Source: Carnobacteriaceae bacterium zg-C25
Lineage (GTDB): Bacteria; Bacillota; Bacilli; Lactobacillales; Aerococcaceae
DNA length: 64,000 nt
Direction: 5' to 3'
NCBI GenBank assembly: GCA_017945845.1
Contig: CP072828.1
Location: 1,240,001-1,304,000, forward strand
Under the pieces are notes generated by a model. That model was not told the origin of the DNA. It worked only from the letters and a program-made list of their open reading frames with translations, and searched no databases. Shown here piece by piece: positions 8,991 through 19,164 of the stretch. Both the position numbers and the translations under genes were made by a program. Positions within the stretch are counted from its first letter, which is position 1, and every line of letters starts with the position of its first letter.

Positions 8991-9030
8991 AAAAAAAGGC
9001 GTTTTATCGCTTGATACGATAAAACACCTA
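8991..9030 (-). terminator. Rho-independent terminator after zapA-cvpA
   Basis: On the minus strand AGGTGTTTTATCG pairs with CGATAAAACGCCT (one mismatch) around a short loop, followed by TTTTTTTG. It lies between the cvpA stop and the mutS2 start. Confidence 0.75.
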
Positions 9031-9143
9031 ATTATCAATTGTCATCATTATTTTCTAAAATAACTCATCAATACATTCCACAAATATGCAAAAGTATTCT
9101 TTAATGGTATAGACGTTTTACAGTTTTCTATTATTCAAACTGA

Positions 9144-9686
9144 TTAACGCATAACAAGCCATTGATCTAAAATGTATTGTGAAAGGACTGGCGTTTGTTT
9201 CACAATAAATGTCGCTAAAGAATTTCCTGAAAACATATTTTGAATTGGTGCAATTGGTAACGTTGACAATAACGACAAGATAAAAAATAAACCTATCCAA
9301 TTACATAAAAACCCTAACACACCACCACCAATGCCGTTTAACTGTTTTAAAATTGGAATTTTCGTTAAATTATTTAACATTGCCGCAACAACACGTGTTG
9401 CTATCCAACCAATTAATAAAATCAAAACAAATGCTACCGCATTATAAAACGTTTGATCAAACTGTACGGCTTTCATCACATTATATAAATTTAAATCAGA
9501 CGCTGTCGTTCCTGTTGGGTACGGAATTAATGTTTCCAAGACATTCGCCACCGCTTTGAAATTAAACGAAGCTAAAATAAACGATACGATTAACCCTGCC
9601 GTATGCACCAATTGAACAATTAGACCACGCCTAGCACCAGAAAATGAACCTAATAATAAAATAGCAATAATCATTAAATTACTCAC
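9144..9686 (-). CDS. CvpA-family membrane protein
   Basis: 180 aa with four hydrophobic helices (about residues 3-20, 27-45, 75-98 and 118-142), the CvpA/colicin V production topology. The opening motif LGSFSGARRGLIVQLVHTAG is typical, with conserved glycines and the R-R-G turn. Biochemical function is not settled in any species; links to envelope integrity are known. It starts at GTG after AAGGAGAAAAGC. It follows zapA by 20 bp, the standard Firmicute pairing upstream of mutS2. Confidence 0.85.
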   Translation of the reverse strand: MSNLMIIAILLLGSFSGARRGLIVQLVHTAGLIVSFILASFNFKAVANVLETLIPYPTGTTASDLNLYNVMKAVQFDQTFYNAVAFVLILLIGWIATRVVAAMLNNLTKIPILKQLNGIGGGVLGFLCNWIGLFFILSLLSTLPIAPIQNMFSGNSLATFIVKQTPVLSQYILDQWLVMR

Positions 9687-9706
9687 GCTTTTCTCCTTAC
9701 CTTATA

Positions 9707-10081
9707 TCATGAAATCGTTTCTTTTGATGATACAAAATCATCAAAACTCATTTGTTGTGCATGCACACTCCGTCGAGTAGAATTTTTTGCAAACACACTT
9801 GTATTTTGCCCTTTAAGTGTGTGACTATCTTGAAAACGATTGTTTAATTGTTTTCGTAAATTCATGACTTCTTGCGTCAATTGTATTTGTTGTGACACCG
9901 TATTTAAAGCCAATAAAATCGCAACATCTTCATTTGTTACATTTTTCATTTCTTGTTTTAATTGACGAAACTGTTCATTTACAATTTCTTCTACTGTTCG
10001 AATATGTTGTGCGGTTTCAGTTGAAATTACTGTATATGCTTTACCGTCAACAGATACTTTCATTCGTTTTTTCTCACTCAT
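9707..10081 (-). CDS. zapA: Cell division protein ZapA
   Basis: 124 aa from the chosen ATG at 10081, which is preceded by GGTGAGG; the frame is open further upstream but without a ribosome binding site. It opens with MSEKKRMKVSVDGKAYTVIS followed by a helix rich in Q and E (residues 30-75), the ZapA globular head and coiled coil. ZapA binds FtsZ filaments and promotes Z-ring assembly. The C-terminal 40 residues are basic and apparently disordered, an extension relative to the roughly 85-residue Bacillus ZapA. It is first in the zapA-cvpA operon. Confidence 0.88.
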   Translation of the reverse strand: MSEKKRMKVSVDGKAYTVISTETAQHIRTVEEIVNEQFRQLKQEMKNVTNEDVAILLALNTVSQQIQLTQEVMNLRKQLNNRFQDSHTLKGQNTSVFAKNSTRRSVHAQQMSFDDFVSSKETIS

Positions 10082-10138
10082 ATAAACCTCACCTAGTGTG
10101 CTACCATTTAGATTTTTATTGAAATAATGGTTTTTCCA

Positions 10139-10149
10139 ATTATACCACA
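10139..10149 (-). promoter_or_regulatory. Extended -10 promoter for zapA-cvpA
   Basis: The minus strand reads TGGTATAAT, a full extended -10 (10139-10147), about 55 bp before the zapA ATG. No good -35 box is present, which is typical for extended -10 promoters. Confidence 0.5.
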
Positions 10150-10241
10150 CATTTTTAAAAACAGCATTTTCATTTTTTTGCATACTTTTTCAAAAAAATA
10201 TATGAAATTTTTTGAAAAAAGGTTTTCTTTTTTTGAAAATG

Positions 10242-10250
10242 TGTTATACT
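10242..10250 (+). promoter_or_regulatory. Extended -10 promoter for ldh
   Basis: The extended -10 TGTTATACT lies in a strongly T-rich and A-rich stretch 41 bp before the ldh start. A GGAGGA ribosome binding site follows at 10283-10288. The -35 region (around 10222-10227) is only a run of T. The AT-rich upstream DNA could act as an UP element. High expression would suit a glycolytic fermentation enzyme. Confidence 0.55.
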
Positions 10251-10261
10251 TACTTTGTTAA

Positions 10262-11254
<993 letters not shown>

Positions 11255-11265
11255 TAATAGAAGCT

Positions 11266-11295
11266 AAAAAACTGACCCAAAAAGGTCAGTTTTTT
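11266..11295 (+). terminator. Rho-independent terminator of ldh
   Basis: AAAAAACTGACC pairs with GGTCAGTTTTTT around a CAAAAA loop, giving a perfect 12-bp stem with T-run directly after the ldh stop. Confidence 0.85.
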
Positions 11296-11344
11296 GTATA
11301 AGCACTTAATCCGTATCACCTAATGCGAATGCGGCTATATCATT

Positions 11345-11376
11345 TTAGGGTTGATGGCACGAGCCATCAACCCTAA
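11345..11376. repeat. Perfect 14-bp inverted repeat between ldh and era
   Basis: TTAGGGTTGATGGC and GCCATCAACCCTAA flank a 4-base loop. It is followed by TTTT on the plus strand and could be a weak second terminator for ldh or, on the other strand, for era. The minus-strand T-run is poor. Confidence 0.6.
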
Positions 11377-11392
11377 TTTTATTGCGATTTCA

Positions 11393-12304
11393 TTATTTGT
11401 AGTCTTTTTTCTTGTAGCCGTAATCGTCTAGCATGGATTGTTTGTCGCGCCAATCTTTTTGAACTTTGACCCATAATTCCAAGAACACTTTTTCACCTAG
11501 CAAGTTTTCAATATCACGTCTTGCACGCGTTCCAATTTCTTTAAGTAATTTACCACCTTTACCGATAACAATACCTTTTTGAGAGGCGCGCTCTACAATG
11601 ATTGTGGCATAAACATGCACTTTACCTTGCTCATTTTTTTGCATTTGATCGACCACTACTGCAATCGAATGCGGAACTTCTTCTTTTGTCAGTTGCAATA
11701 CTTTTTCACGAATAAACTCTGACACAACAAAATATTCCGGGTGGTCAGTAACTTGATCCGCTGGATAATATTGTGGCCCTACAGGTAAATAACCTTTTAT
11801 CGTTTCTAATAAATGATCGACATTATTCCCTTGTAACGCTGAAATCGGAACAATTTGTGCAAATTCCATTTCTTTTTGATACGTTTCAATAATCGTGAAT
11901 AACTCATCTGGATGCACCAAATCAATTTTATTAATAATTAAAAAAACGGGTGTTTTTTGTTGCTTTAATCGCTCAATAATGAAGCGATCACCACGCCCAA
12001 TCGGTTCTCCGGCATTAATTAAAAACAAGACCAATTCAACTTCTTTTAAAGATGAATAGGCCGCATCTAACATAAATTCCCCTAACGCATGTTTTGGTTT
12101 ATGAATACCCGGTGTATCCATAAAAATAATTTGTGCTTGTTTATCCGTATAGACACCTTGTATTTTATTACGCGTTGTTTGCGCCTTATCGCTCATAATT
12201 GCGATTTTTTGACCTAACACACGATTAAGTAACGTTGATTTTCCCACGTTTGGACGGCCGACAATGGCTACAAACCCCGAACGAAAATTTGAATTGTGTT
12301 GCAT
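11393..12304 (-). CDS. era: GTPase Era
   Basis: 303 aa. The N-terminal GTPase domain has G1 GRPNVGKST (about residues 16-24), G2 T in the TTRNKIQG loop, G3 DTPG and G4 NKID. The C-terminal KH domain carries [13 protein letters not shown]. Era binds the 3' end of 16S rRNA and helps late 30S assembly. It is last in phoH-pgpH-ybeY-dgkA-era, a widely conserved Firmicute cluster, where YbeY also works on 16S rRNA. ATG with AAGGAG; 9 bp after dgkA. Confidence 0.95.
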   Translation of the reverse strand: MQHNSNFRSGFVAIVGRPNVGKSTLLNRVLGQKIAIMSDKAQTTRNKIQGVYTDKQAQIIFMDTPGIHKPKHALGEFMLDAAYSSLKEVELVLFLINAGEPIGRGDRFIIERLKQQKTPVFLIINKIDLVHPDELFTIIETYQKEMEFAQIVPISALQGNNVDHLLETIKGYLPVGPQYYPADQVTDHPEYFVVSEFIREKVLQLTKEEVPHSIAVVVDQMQKNEQGKVHVYATIIVERASQKGIVIGKGGKLLKEIGTRARRDIENLLGEKVFLELWVKVQKDWRDKQSMLDDYGYKKKDYK

Positions 12305-12313
12305 GTTTTCTCC

Positions 12314-12697
12314 TTAAAATATAAATTCCATGACTCTCGGAACGAAAATAATCGCACCCACGCATACGGTATAAATGGCACTTACCAATACCGCGCCAGC
12401 AGCCATATCTTTCACGTGTTTTGCCCATGTGTAATACTGTTGTTGTGTTACGGCATCTACAATTTTTTCTAGCGCCGAATTGACTAATTCGGCGAATAAG
12501 ATGAATGCAATGCATTGTAATACCCACAACCATTCTTCTGCACTAATCTGAAATACAATACTTAGTGCAATAATTGTCGTAGCCATAACGCAATGGATAC
12601 GCATATTCGTTTCGTTTTTAACGCTATATACCACACCGTCAACGGCATGCTTTAACGCTTGAAAAAAAGATTTATTTTTATGTGTTTGTAAAACCAT
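12314..12697 (-). CDS. dgkA: DgkA-type undecaprenol/diacylglycerol kinase
   Basis: 127 aa. Three transmembrane helices and the family core ILFAELVNSALEKIVD (E and N residues for catalysis and metal) are visible. Gram-positive members mainly phosphorylate undecaprenol to recycle the lipid carrier for cell wall synthesis, in contrast to E. coli diacylglycerol kinase. The ATG overlaps the ybeY stop by one base (TAATG). Membrane protein; part of the era cluster. Confidence 0.9.
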   Translation of the reverse strand: MVLQTHKNKSFFQALKHAVDGVVYSVKNETNMRIHCVMATTIIALSIVFQISAEEWLWVLQCIAFILFAELVNSALEKIVDAVTQQQYYTWAKHVKDMAAGAVLVSAIYTVCVGAIIFVPRVMEFIF

Positions 12698-13167
12698 TAG
12701 CGCACCAACCCAAACGCTTCGAAAATTTCATTTTGTAAACCAAACATCTCTTTTTCGTCTGCTTCATTCATATGGTCGTAGCCATTTAAATGTAGGAACC
12801 CATGAACGGCTAAAAAACCTAACTCGCGTTCAAAAGAATGCCCATAATCTTCTGCTTGCTCTTTAGCTCGTTCAACAGAAATGATAATGTCGCCAATATG
12901 ATGAGCAAACGATGCATCCGTATTGATAGCAATTTGCGCGTCACTGTGATCGTCGTCAAGCGCAAAACTAATGACATCTGTCGGTACATCTTTATGACGA
13001 TAATCACGATTAATCACACGAATGGCTTCATTGTCTACCAAAGTAATGGCACACTCTATATTATCCGTCTGTTCCATATACTCGTTAGCAAATTGAACGA
13101 TTTTCTCCACCAACTCAATATGTTCACTCGAAACTTCTCCCGTTTCATCTATAATATCAACAATCAT
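12697..13167 (-). CDS. ybeY: Endoribonuclease YbeY
   Basis: 156 aa. The zinc-binding motif H-x3-H-x5-H is present as HGFLHLNGYDH (about residues 122-132), preceded by the TDVISFALDD stretch typical of the family. YbeY is involved in 16S rRNA 3' processing and ribosome quality control. It starts immediately after the pgpH stop and overlaps dgkA by one base, so it is tightly coupled within the operon. Confidence 0.93.
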   Translation of the reverse strand: MIVDIIDETGEVSSEHIELVEKIVQFANEYMEQTDNIECAITLVDNEAIRVINRDYRHKDVPTDVISFALDDDHSDAQIAINTDASFAHHIGDIIISVERAKEQAEDYGHSFERELGFLAVHGFLHLNGYDHMNEADEKEMFGLQNEIFEAFGLVR

Positions 13168-15312
13168 TTATTTGTCCTTTCTTAATTTCGGATATTTGAC
13201 ACGATTATGGTATGTACCTGATAAACCGGAAATTAATGATTCTTCAACAATTTTTAAATCTTTCATTGTAATTGGGCACTCATCGAATTGACCATCAATA
13301 ATACGTGATCTAATTGTTGACTGCACTAATGATATAATTGACTCTTGTGTTGGCTGACTCATTGAACGTGCTGCAGCTTCTACAGAATCGGCAATAGATA
13401 CAACTGCTGATTCAATCGTTTGTGGTTTTGGACCCGGATAACGAAAATCATCTTCGGTTACAGCATCATCCATTTCTTTTGCTTTTACATAAAAATATTT
13501 CATGACGGTTGTTCCATGATGTTGCGCACAAATATCAATAATCCCTTGTGGTAACTGTTCTTGCGTCAAACGTTTTACCCCGTCACTAACATGGTCAAAA
13601 ATAATGTCTCGACTTTGAAACGGCGTTAGCAAATCGTGTGGACTTTCCATACCTTTTGGCACGTTTTCAGTAAAAAATATTGGATCTTTCAATTTCCCAA
13701 TATCATGATAATAACATGCCACACGCGTGAATAATGAATCGCCACCAATCGCTTCAACGGCATTTGCACTCAAATTGGCAACCATAATGCTATGATGATA
13801 CGTTCCAGGTGCTTTCGAAATCAATTCTTTTAATAACGGTTGATTTGGATTGGATAACTCAATCATACGCAACATGGCTTTATCTTCAAATAATAAATCG
13901 AAATACGGTTGACCTAGTCGAATAATTGCGTAAGTTAACGCCACATTGACAACGGCGTAAGCCAACATACTGAAAAAGGTGTTTGAAAATAATTCGACGC
14001 CGTGTACAGTTGCCAACCCAACAATAAATCCGATGGATATAATGAGTAGCGTTAAAAAGTTTTCATTGCGTTTATGTAACGAACGCCCTGACACCACCGC
14101 CAACGACAACAATCCAATTAACGTATAAAATTTCCATACGAGTGGTACTTGAACCGAGCTACCACTATCTCCAACAAAGAAGAAAATGACGATTAAAAAG
14201 CTGACGAGTAATATAGCCAGTCGTCGCTTCGCTTTAGGGACTAATACAAATGGTACGACACCAATTGGAGCGACTAATCCAATATACTCCACTCCAGATG
14301 ATTGAATTGAATTTAGCGTGAAAGTGATGGCTAACATGAACAACATGAAAAAGGCGTACATGTTCACGTATAAATTACGTTTTGATTGTTCAACAGCTTG
14401 TTGGTGAATAAAATACCACACTAGTGCGAATTGAATCACGAGCACGACCACAAAACCTGTCACACTTTCAAAAAAGGCGGAGTTATTAATCATTCCTAAC
14501 AACGCAAGTTTATCGTAAGTCGTTTGTGTGATAACTTCACCTTGTCGAACAATAACGTCCCCTTGCAAAATTACAACTGCCGAAGTTTGTTGTTTAGTTG
14601 TTTCAATCAATTGATTGGTTGCTTCTTCATTGACGACCATAGTTGCCACAATAGCTGGTGTCATTAAATCATGCACAATATCACGTGTACTATCTGAATA
14701 CGTTTGTGTTAATAACATGCTGTTGGCTTTATCTTGCGCATTACGTGTATCCGTTGTCGTTGGATAAATATTGTCTTGTAAAATACTTTCAACGATTTTT
14801 TTTGTAATTCTTTCATAATTTGAAAAATCATAGTCGGTAGCGGTCAAAAGCGTACGAATGGTGTTTTCAGAAAAGGCATACGTGTAATTTTTTAAATTGG
14901 CATTTTCATTTTCTAAACTTTTGAAAAACTGTGTAACACGCGCATTAATTTGTTCGGCAATAGGCGTTTGCGTATCCGTTGTTGTCGCAATCGCTGAACG
15001 ATACGTGCTAATTACGGAGAAAAATTGCGATACAATTTGTAACGTTTGTGTAGCAATTTCATCATCACGCGCGTAGACTTTCGTCACGTTTTCAGCTGCT
15101 GCATCTTTTGCTTTTTGAGTTGCTGCTGTATCTTCAATCGTTTTATTGGCACGAATCGTTTGCGTGGCAATCGTATTAATATTGACTTGTGCAATATTTT
15201 GACGTAAAAACGGGTACGCTAATAGCAACGTCACTATAGATACAAGTAACAAAATAAACGGGACATATATTTTTCCAATTTTTTTATCTAATTGATTAAT
15301 CATCTTTTTCAT
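13168..15312 (-). CDS. pgpH: PgpH-type 7TM-HD cyclic-di-AMP phosphodiesterase
   Basis: 714 aa from the ATG at 15312, which has GAGGG five bases upstream; an in-frame start further upstream lacks a site. An N-terminal helix is followed by a large extracellular 7TMR-HDED domain (about residues 40-260), seven transmembrane helices (about 265-470) and a cytoplasmic HD domain with HHSIMVANL and CYYHDIGKLKDP (about 505-550). Homologues hydrolyse c-di-AMP to pApA. Its substrate is made by CdaA, encoded at 62.4-63.2 kb. It lies between phoH and ybeY in the conserved cluster. Confidence 0.92.
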   Translation of the reverse strand: MKKMINQLDKKIGKIYVPFILLLVSIVTLLLAYPFLRQNIAQVNINTIATQTIRANKTIEDTAATQKAKDAAAENVTKVYARDDEIATQTLQIVSQFFSVISTYRSAIATTTDTQTPIAEQINARVTQFFKSLENENANLKNYTYAFSENTIRTLLTATDYDFSNYERITKKIVESILQDNIYPTTTDTRNAQDKANSMLLTQTYSDSTRDIVHDLMTPAIVATMVVNEEATNQLIETTKQQTSAVVILQGDVIVRQGEVITQTTYDKLALLGMINNSAFFESVTGFVVVLVIQFALVWYFIHQQAVEQSKRNLYVNMYAFFMLFMLAITFTLNSIQSSGVEYIGLVAPIGVVPFVLVPKAKRRLAILLVSFLIVIFFFVGDSGSSVQVPLVWKFYTLIGLLSLAVVSGRSLHKRNENFLTLLIISIGFIVGLATVHGVELFSNTFFSMLAYAVVNVALTYAIIRLGQPYFDLLFEDKAMLRMIELSNPNQPLLKELISKAPGTYHHSIMVANLSANAVEAIGGDSLFTRVACYYHDIGKLKDPIFFTENVPKGMESPHDLLTPFQSRDIIFDHVSDGVKRLTQEQLPQGIIDICAQHHGTTVMKYFYVKAKEMDDAVTEDDFRYPGPKPQTIESAVVSIADSVEAAARSMSQPTQESIISLVQSTIRSRIIDGQFDECPITMKDLKIVEESLISGLSGTYHNRVKYPKLRKDK

Positions 15313-15335
15313 AATTCCCTCAACGATTAAGTGTA

Positions 15336-16388
15336 TCAATCCGTTTTTATGTCATCTTCTTGATTCACTTTATTTTCATCTTGTTTTTGTGGTGTTGTTG
15401 CATAAGCCTTAATAATACTTGCGACTAACGGATGGCGCACAACATCGTATTCATCAAAGGTAACAAATCGAATGGCATCTATCCCTTTTAATTTATGCAT
15501 AGCGTCCAACAAACCACTTTTTACATTTTTCCCTAAATCAATTTGGCTAATATCGCCATTGACAATCATTTTTGAACCAAAGCCTAGTCGTGTTAAAAAC
15601 ATTTTCATTTGTGCGACTGTTGTATTTTGCGCTTCATCTAAAATGACAAACGCTTGATCTAACGTTCTTCCGCGCATATACGCTAATGGCGCAATTTCAA
15701 TAATGTCACGTTCTAATAAGCGATTTGTATGTTCCACACCTAAAACGGCATGCAACGCATCATACACTGGACGTAAATAGGGATCTACTTTTTCTTTTAA
15801 ATCACCGGGTAAAAAACCTAAACTTTCTCCGGCTTCAACGGCTGGGCGAGTCAGTACAATTTTTTTAACTTCACCGTTGCGTAAAGCATTAACGGCTAAT
15901 ACAACCGCCAAAAACGTTTTACCCGTTCCAGCAGGTCCAATTCCAAAAACAATGTCGTGACGTTGAATTGCGCGAACGTATTGGCGTTGGCCAAACGTTT
16001 TTGCTTTAATGCTTTCACCTTTAATCGTGCGCCCTACTTCTTGGTCGTACAATTCATAAAATGTGTCTAATCGTCCCCGTTGCAATAACTTAATACCCGT
16101 CATCACATCGCTTTGTGTTAATGTATGTCCCCGTTTAATGAGCCAAACGAAACACTCTAAAAGCGATTTAACATTTTCAACTGCCGTAGCTTCTCCAGCA
16201 ATATGTACGGTTTCACCGCGACTTGTTACAACAACTGCACATTCTTCTTCAATATATTGAATAAATTGATTATGTGCGCCAAAGAGCGCTAATTGTTCAT
16301 CACTGTTCGGTATTTCAATTTTTTCTAGACGTTGATCCAATCCTTTGCCTACCTTTACAAAATAGTTAATTTGCCTATAGTTTAGCAT
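15336..16388 (-). CDS. phoH: PhoH-family ATPase
   Basis: 350 aa. Walker A GPAGTGKT lies at about residues 153-160, and Walker B FVILDEAQN with N at about 252-260. Upstream is a KH-like N-terminal domain (LALFGAHNQF...). PhoH proteins are P-loop ATPases, probably RNA-associated, whose precise role is unknown; they travel with ybeY. The listed ATG has no ribosome binding site, whereas an in-frame TTG at 16340 follows AAAGGTAGGCAAAGG, so the true start may be 16 codons shorter. The C-terminal 30 residues are charged and low-complexity. Confidence 0.9.
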   Translation of the reverse strand: MLNYRQINYFVKVGKGLDQRLEKIEIPNSDEQLALFGAHNQFIQYIEEECAVVVTSRGETVHIAGEATAVENVKSLLECFVWLIKRGHTLTQSDVMTGIKLLQRGRLDTFYELYDQEVGRTIKGESIKAKTFGQRQYVRAIQRHDIVFGIGPAGTGKTFLAVVLAVNALRNGEVKKIVLTRPAVEAGESLGFLPGDLKEKVDPYLRPVYDALHAVLGVEHTNRLLERDIIEIAPLAYMRGRTLDQAFVILDEAQNTTVAQMKMFLTRLGFGSKMIVNGDISQIDLGKNVKSGLLDAMHKLKGIDAIRFVTFDEYDVVRHPLVASIIKAYATTPQKQDENKVNQEDDIKTD

Positions 16389-16442
16389 ATTTTGCTTGAA
16401 ATATAAACGATATTCCCTTTAATACGCCTATTTGGGTACAAC

Positions 16443-16472
16443 AAAAAAGGTTAGACGATTCTCTAACCTTTA
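16443..16472 (-). terminator. Rho-independent terminator after the two-component/GNAT operon
   Basis: On the minus strand AAAGGTTAG pairs with CTAACCTTT around an 8-base loop, followed by a T-run into TGTTG. It lies upstream of phoH and downstream of the GNAT gene. Confidence 0.75.
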
Positions 16473-16528
16473 TCCTATTTCATTGAATCAATTGTAAAAC
16501 CTTACTTACTTTTTGAGTGCATTATTTT

Positions 16529-16559
16529 TAAGGTTGACAGTGTCAGTCCACAACCTTAA
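16529..16559 (-). terminator. Possible second hairpin at the end of the GNAT gene
   Basis: TTAAGGTTG and CAACCTTAA form a 9-bp stem with a 14-base loop immediately after the GNAT stop, with an AT-rich tail on the minus strand. It is weaker than the hairpin at 16443. Confidence 0.4.
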
Positions 16560-16562
16560 TTT

Positions 16563-17042
16563 CTACCTGGCTTGATTGTTTCTAACATACACATCAACGG
16601 CAAAACGTCCACCACGATACTCACTCATCATTCGTTCGCCTGTTTTCTTAAAGCCGTTTTTTTCATAAAAAGCATGCGCTACTGTATTTCCAACAATGAC
16701 ATGCGCTTTGACACTACGATTAGGCGGTAAAACAGTTAATAACCGTTTTCCAATGCCCTGTCTTTGTGCAGATTCTTTAACGCATAGCTGTTTCAAATGA
16801 ATGCCATCTTCCGTATCAAGCGCTTGTAAAACACCTACCAAAACATCGCCGTCATACGCACCGTACAAATAGCCGTCAGATTTGTCAATTTGACGCTTAA
16901 ATTTTTCGGTATGTGCATTTGGGGAAAGTTTCTGCAAAAACGACTGACTTAACAAGCCACGATAATGTTTTTTCCACACCGATACAACTAAACAAGATGC
17001 TTCATTGACGTCTTGACGCGTTAACGGTTTTAGTTCAATCAT
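16563..17042 (-). CDS. GNAT-family N-acetyltransferase
   Basis: 159 aa. The acetyl-CoA binding motif is R/Q-x-x-G-x-G/A, seen as QRQGIGKRLL (about residues 92-101), after the strand LKQLCVKES. The late motif FYEKNGFKKTGER is typical of RimI-like GNATs. The substrate cannot be told from sequence. It overlaps the 3' end of the upstream histidine kinase by eight bases and is last in that operon, so it may be controlled with it. Confidence 0.85.
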   Translation of the reverse strand: MIELKPLTRQDVNEASCLVVSVWKKHYRGLLSQSFLQKLSPNAHTEKFKRQIDKSDGYLYGAYDGDVLVGVLQALDTEDGIHLKQLCVKESAQRQGIGKRLLTVLPPNRSVKAHVIVGNTVAHAFYEKNGFKKTGERMMSEYRGGRFAVDVYVRNNQAR

Positions 17043-18219
17043 GGTATTTCTCCAAGACGATGGTAAACACGGTTTCTGTTTCGTTTGAATTTACCATTAA
17101 CTCTCCGTTGTGCGCGTGGACGATACTTTGTGCAATCGCCAAACCTAAACCCGACCCTTCTACACCACTGTTTCGAGACATGTCGGCGCGATAAAAACGT
17201 GTAAACAGTTGACTCAACGCCTGTTGTTCAATGGGTATCCCGTCATTTGAAATAGCCAAATGAATGTTATCGCCGTTTTGATGAGCGCGTAAGACAATGT
17301 GCGTGCCGTGCGAATACTTAACTGCATTATTAATAATATTGTCGTATACACGTGCTAACGCTTGTGCATCAACAAAAATAAAATAATCTTTTGGCATATC
17401 AACGCTAATGTGAAGTTGATTTTCTTTAACGAGCGTATCGTATTCAGCTGCAATTTGTGTTAAAAAACGAGAGACACTTACTTTTTGCTGATGTAAATTC
17501 ATCTCTGCTGATGTCATTTTAGTATATTCAAACAAATCATCGGCTAACCGTTTCATTTGTTGCGCTTTCGTATAGGCAATATGCACGTACTGTTTCAATT
17601 CATCTGCGTTATCATACGCTTCTTCTTCAATTAGCCCTAAATAACCAATAACAGACGTTAAGGGCGTGCGAATATCATGCGATACATTCGTTATCAATTC
17701 ATTTTTAGCTTGTTCAACAATCCGCTCTTCCACCATAGCACGCGTTGTCGAATCCACTAATTTATTAATACTGGAGACGACACTACTTAAACGACCAACT
17801 AAATCTTCTGAAATGCGGTGGTCATAATGCCCCGAAGCAATGTATTCCAATTCCATTAAAACGTGTTGCAACTCAATTTGCCAATACCGTCGGCTTAATC
17901 GCCAGTAAGTAAACCATACGGTGATGATAATCATGGCTAACGTAAAAATATGCCGTACAATTTGAATCTTTTGTTCGGTGATTCCCATCAATCGCCAAAC
18001 ATACCCTAATGTCGCACTATCATTTGGATACAACATTTTAGAAAATAAAAATAAAAACCCTAAATAAATGAGTATCATCGCCCCTAAAGTGATAATACCT
18101 TCTAATATTAACTTCCAAATTTCTTTTGGATCAAGTTGCACAATTAAATTATATTTTCGTTTAAGGTTGTGTAATTTTGTACCCAACACCCCATACCGTT
18201 TCGACAACTTTATCACCAC
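17035..18219 (-). CDS. Sensor histidine kinase, VanS-like, OmpR-type partner
   Basis: 394 codons as listed. Two transmembrane helices (about residues 40-60 and 90-104) flank a short extracellular loop of about 30 residues. A HAMP-like linker follows, then HisKA with the phospho-acceptor in NVSHDIRTPLTS (H181 in this numbering), and HATPase with NNAVKYS, G1 SNDGIP, F box LFTRFYRAD and G2 GSGLGLAI. No ATG exists near the start: the listed codon is GTG inside the 3' end of the regulator gene, and TTG or GTG codons further in (for example near 18207 or 18141) are alternatives. Signal unknown. Confidence 0.85.
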   Translation of the reverse strand: MVIKLSKRYGVLGTKLHNLKRKYNLIVQLDPKEIWKLILEGIITLGAMILIYLGFLFLFSKMLYPNDSATLGYVWRLMGITEQKIQIVRHIFTLAMIIITVWFTYWRLSRRYWQIELQHVLMELEYIASGHYDHRISEDLVGRLSSVVSSINKLVDSTTRAMVEERIVEQAKNELITNVSHDIRTPLTSVIGYLGLIEEEAYDNADELKQYVHIAYTKAQQMKRLADDLFEYTKMTSAEMNLHQQKVSVSRFLTQIAAEYDTLVKENQLHISVDMPKDYFIFVDAQALARVYDNIINNAVKYSHGTHIVLRAHQNGDNIHLAISNDGIPIEQQALSQLFTRFYRADMSRNSGVEGSGLGLAIAQSIVHAHNGELMVNSNETETVFTIVLEKYHD

Positions 18220-18856
18220 CTGTTGCTTTTTCTAGTTTATCCCGTAAATGACTCATATGGACCATCACCGTTTTCGCCGATACAATCGGCTCTTCTTTCC
18301 ATACTTGCTCAAAAATTTCTTCAGCACTATATACACGATTTGGATGACTTGCCAATAAATATAAAATCCCAAATTCAAGTGCCGTTAGCGCAACTTGTTT
18401 TCCTTGTGCCGTCACGACTTCATGCAACTCTTTTTTGATCATAATTTTACCCAAATCAATCATTTGTAAAGCGTCATCTGTTGCTTCAACTGGTGCTGTA
18501 CGTTTCAATAAACCTTTGACACGTGCGATAACTTCAAGTGGATGAAATGGCTTAATGACATAATCATCTGCACCGATTGTCAACCCTTTAATTTTATCCA
18601 TATCGCTACCTTTAGCACTCAATAATAAAATTGGCAGTTGTTCATTCGTTTCACGAATGGTTTTGACAACGGATAACCCATCCTTTTTAGGCATCATAAT
18701 GTCTAAAATCATCAATTGAATATCGTCATGTTCTTCTAGTTTTTTTAATGCCTGCACACCATCATACGCTTTAATAACTGAATAACCCTCTTTTCTTAAA
18801 TAGATGGATAATAAATCAACGATTTCGCGTTCATCGTCTACAACCAATATTCTCAT
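18161..18856 (-). CDS. OmpR-family response regulator
   Basis: 231 aa. The receiver domain has D7-D8, phosphoacceptor D52 (MILDIMMPKKDG), a switch S (LLLSAKG) and a K in YVIKPFHPLE. The C-terminal winged helix (about residues 130-228) includes LTALEFGILYLLASHPNRVYS and VMVHMSHLRDKLE. It pairs with the overlapping kinase gene, and the shape is VanR/VanS-like, but no resistance genes are adjacent. An AAAGGAAAAG ribosome binding site precedes the ATG. Targets unknown. Confidence 0.88.
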   Translation of the reverse strand: MRILVVDDEREIVDLLSIYLRKEGYSVIKAYDGVQALKKLEEHDDIQLMILDIMMPKKDGLSVVKTIRETNEQLPILLLSAKGSDMDKIKGLTIGADDYVIKPFHPLEVIARVKGLLKRTAPVEATDDALQMIDLGKIMIKKELHEVVTAQGKQVALTALEFGILYLLASHPNRVYSAEEIFEQVWKEEPIVSAKTVMVHMSHLRDKLEKATGGDKVVETVWGVGYKITQP

Positions 18857-19125
18857 CGCACTTTTCCTTTCTTTTTCAGTTTCAAAAAACGAGAAAGATA
18901 CCTAAAATCTGGACTCGTCCCATTTTAAATCTGTGTTCATTTACGTGTTTTTGCAAAAGTTATTGCACACCAAAATAATCAATCTGTTTTTATATCGATT
19001 AATGTTAAACAATACCCCTATCCTATCATATCTTGTATCAATAAAGGCAATGTTTAAACTTTTTTAAATAAACATTTTAATAGCACTCACTAGGTGTACC
19101 GCAATCCCTTTTTAACACTACACAA
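18857..19125. other. Intergenic region between the response regulator and rsmA
   Basis: About 270 bp without a credible reading frame. It must hold the promoter of the two-component operon, read leftwards, but I could not pick a convincing -35/-10 pair. It is AT-rich with no obvious repeats apart from the rsmA-side hairpin. Confidence 0.4.
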
Positions 19126-19149
19126 ATAGCGCTCTTAACAGAACGCTAT
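19121..19149 (-). terminator. Hairpin, probable terminator of the tatD-rnmV-rsmA operon
   Basis: ATAGCGCTCT and AGAACGCTAT pair with one mismatch around a 4-base loop, 16 bp past the rsmA stop. The minus-strand tail TTTGTGT is only a moderate T-run. Confidence 0.5.
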
Positions 19150-19164
19150 CTCATCTTGTTTCGT

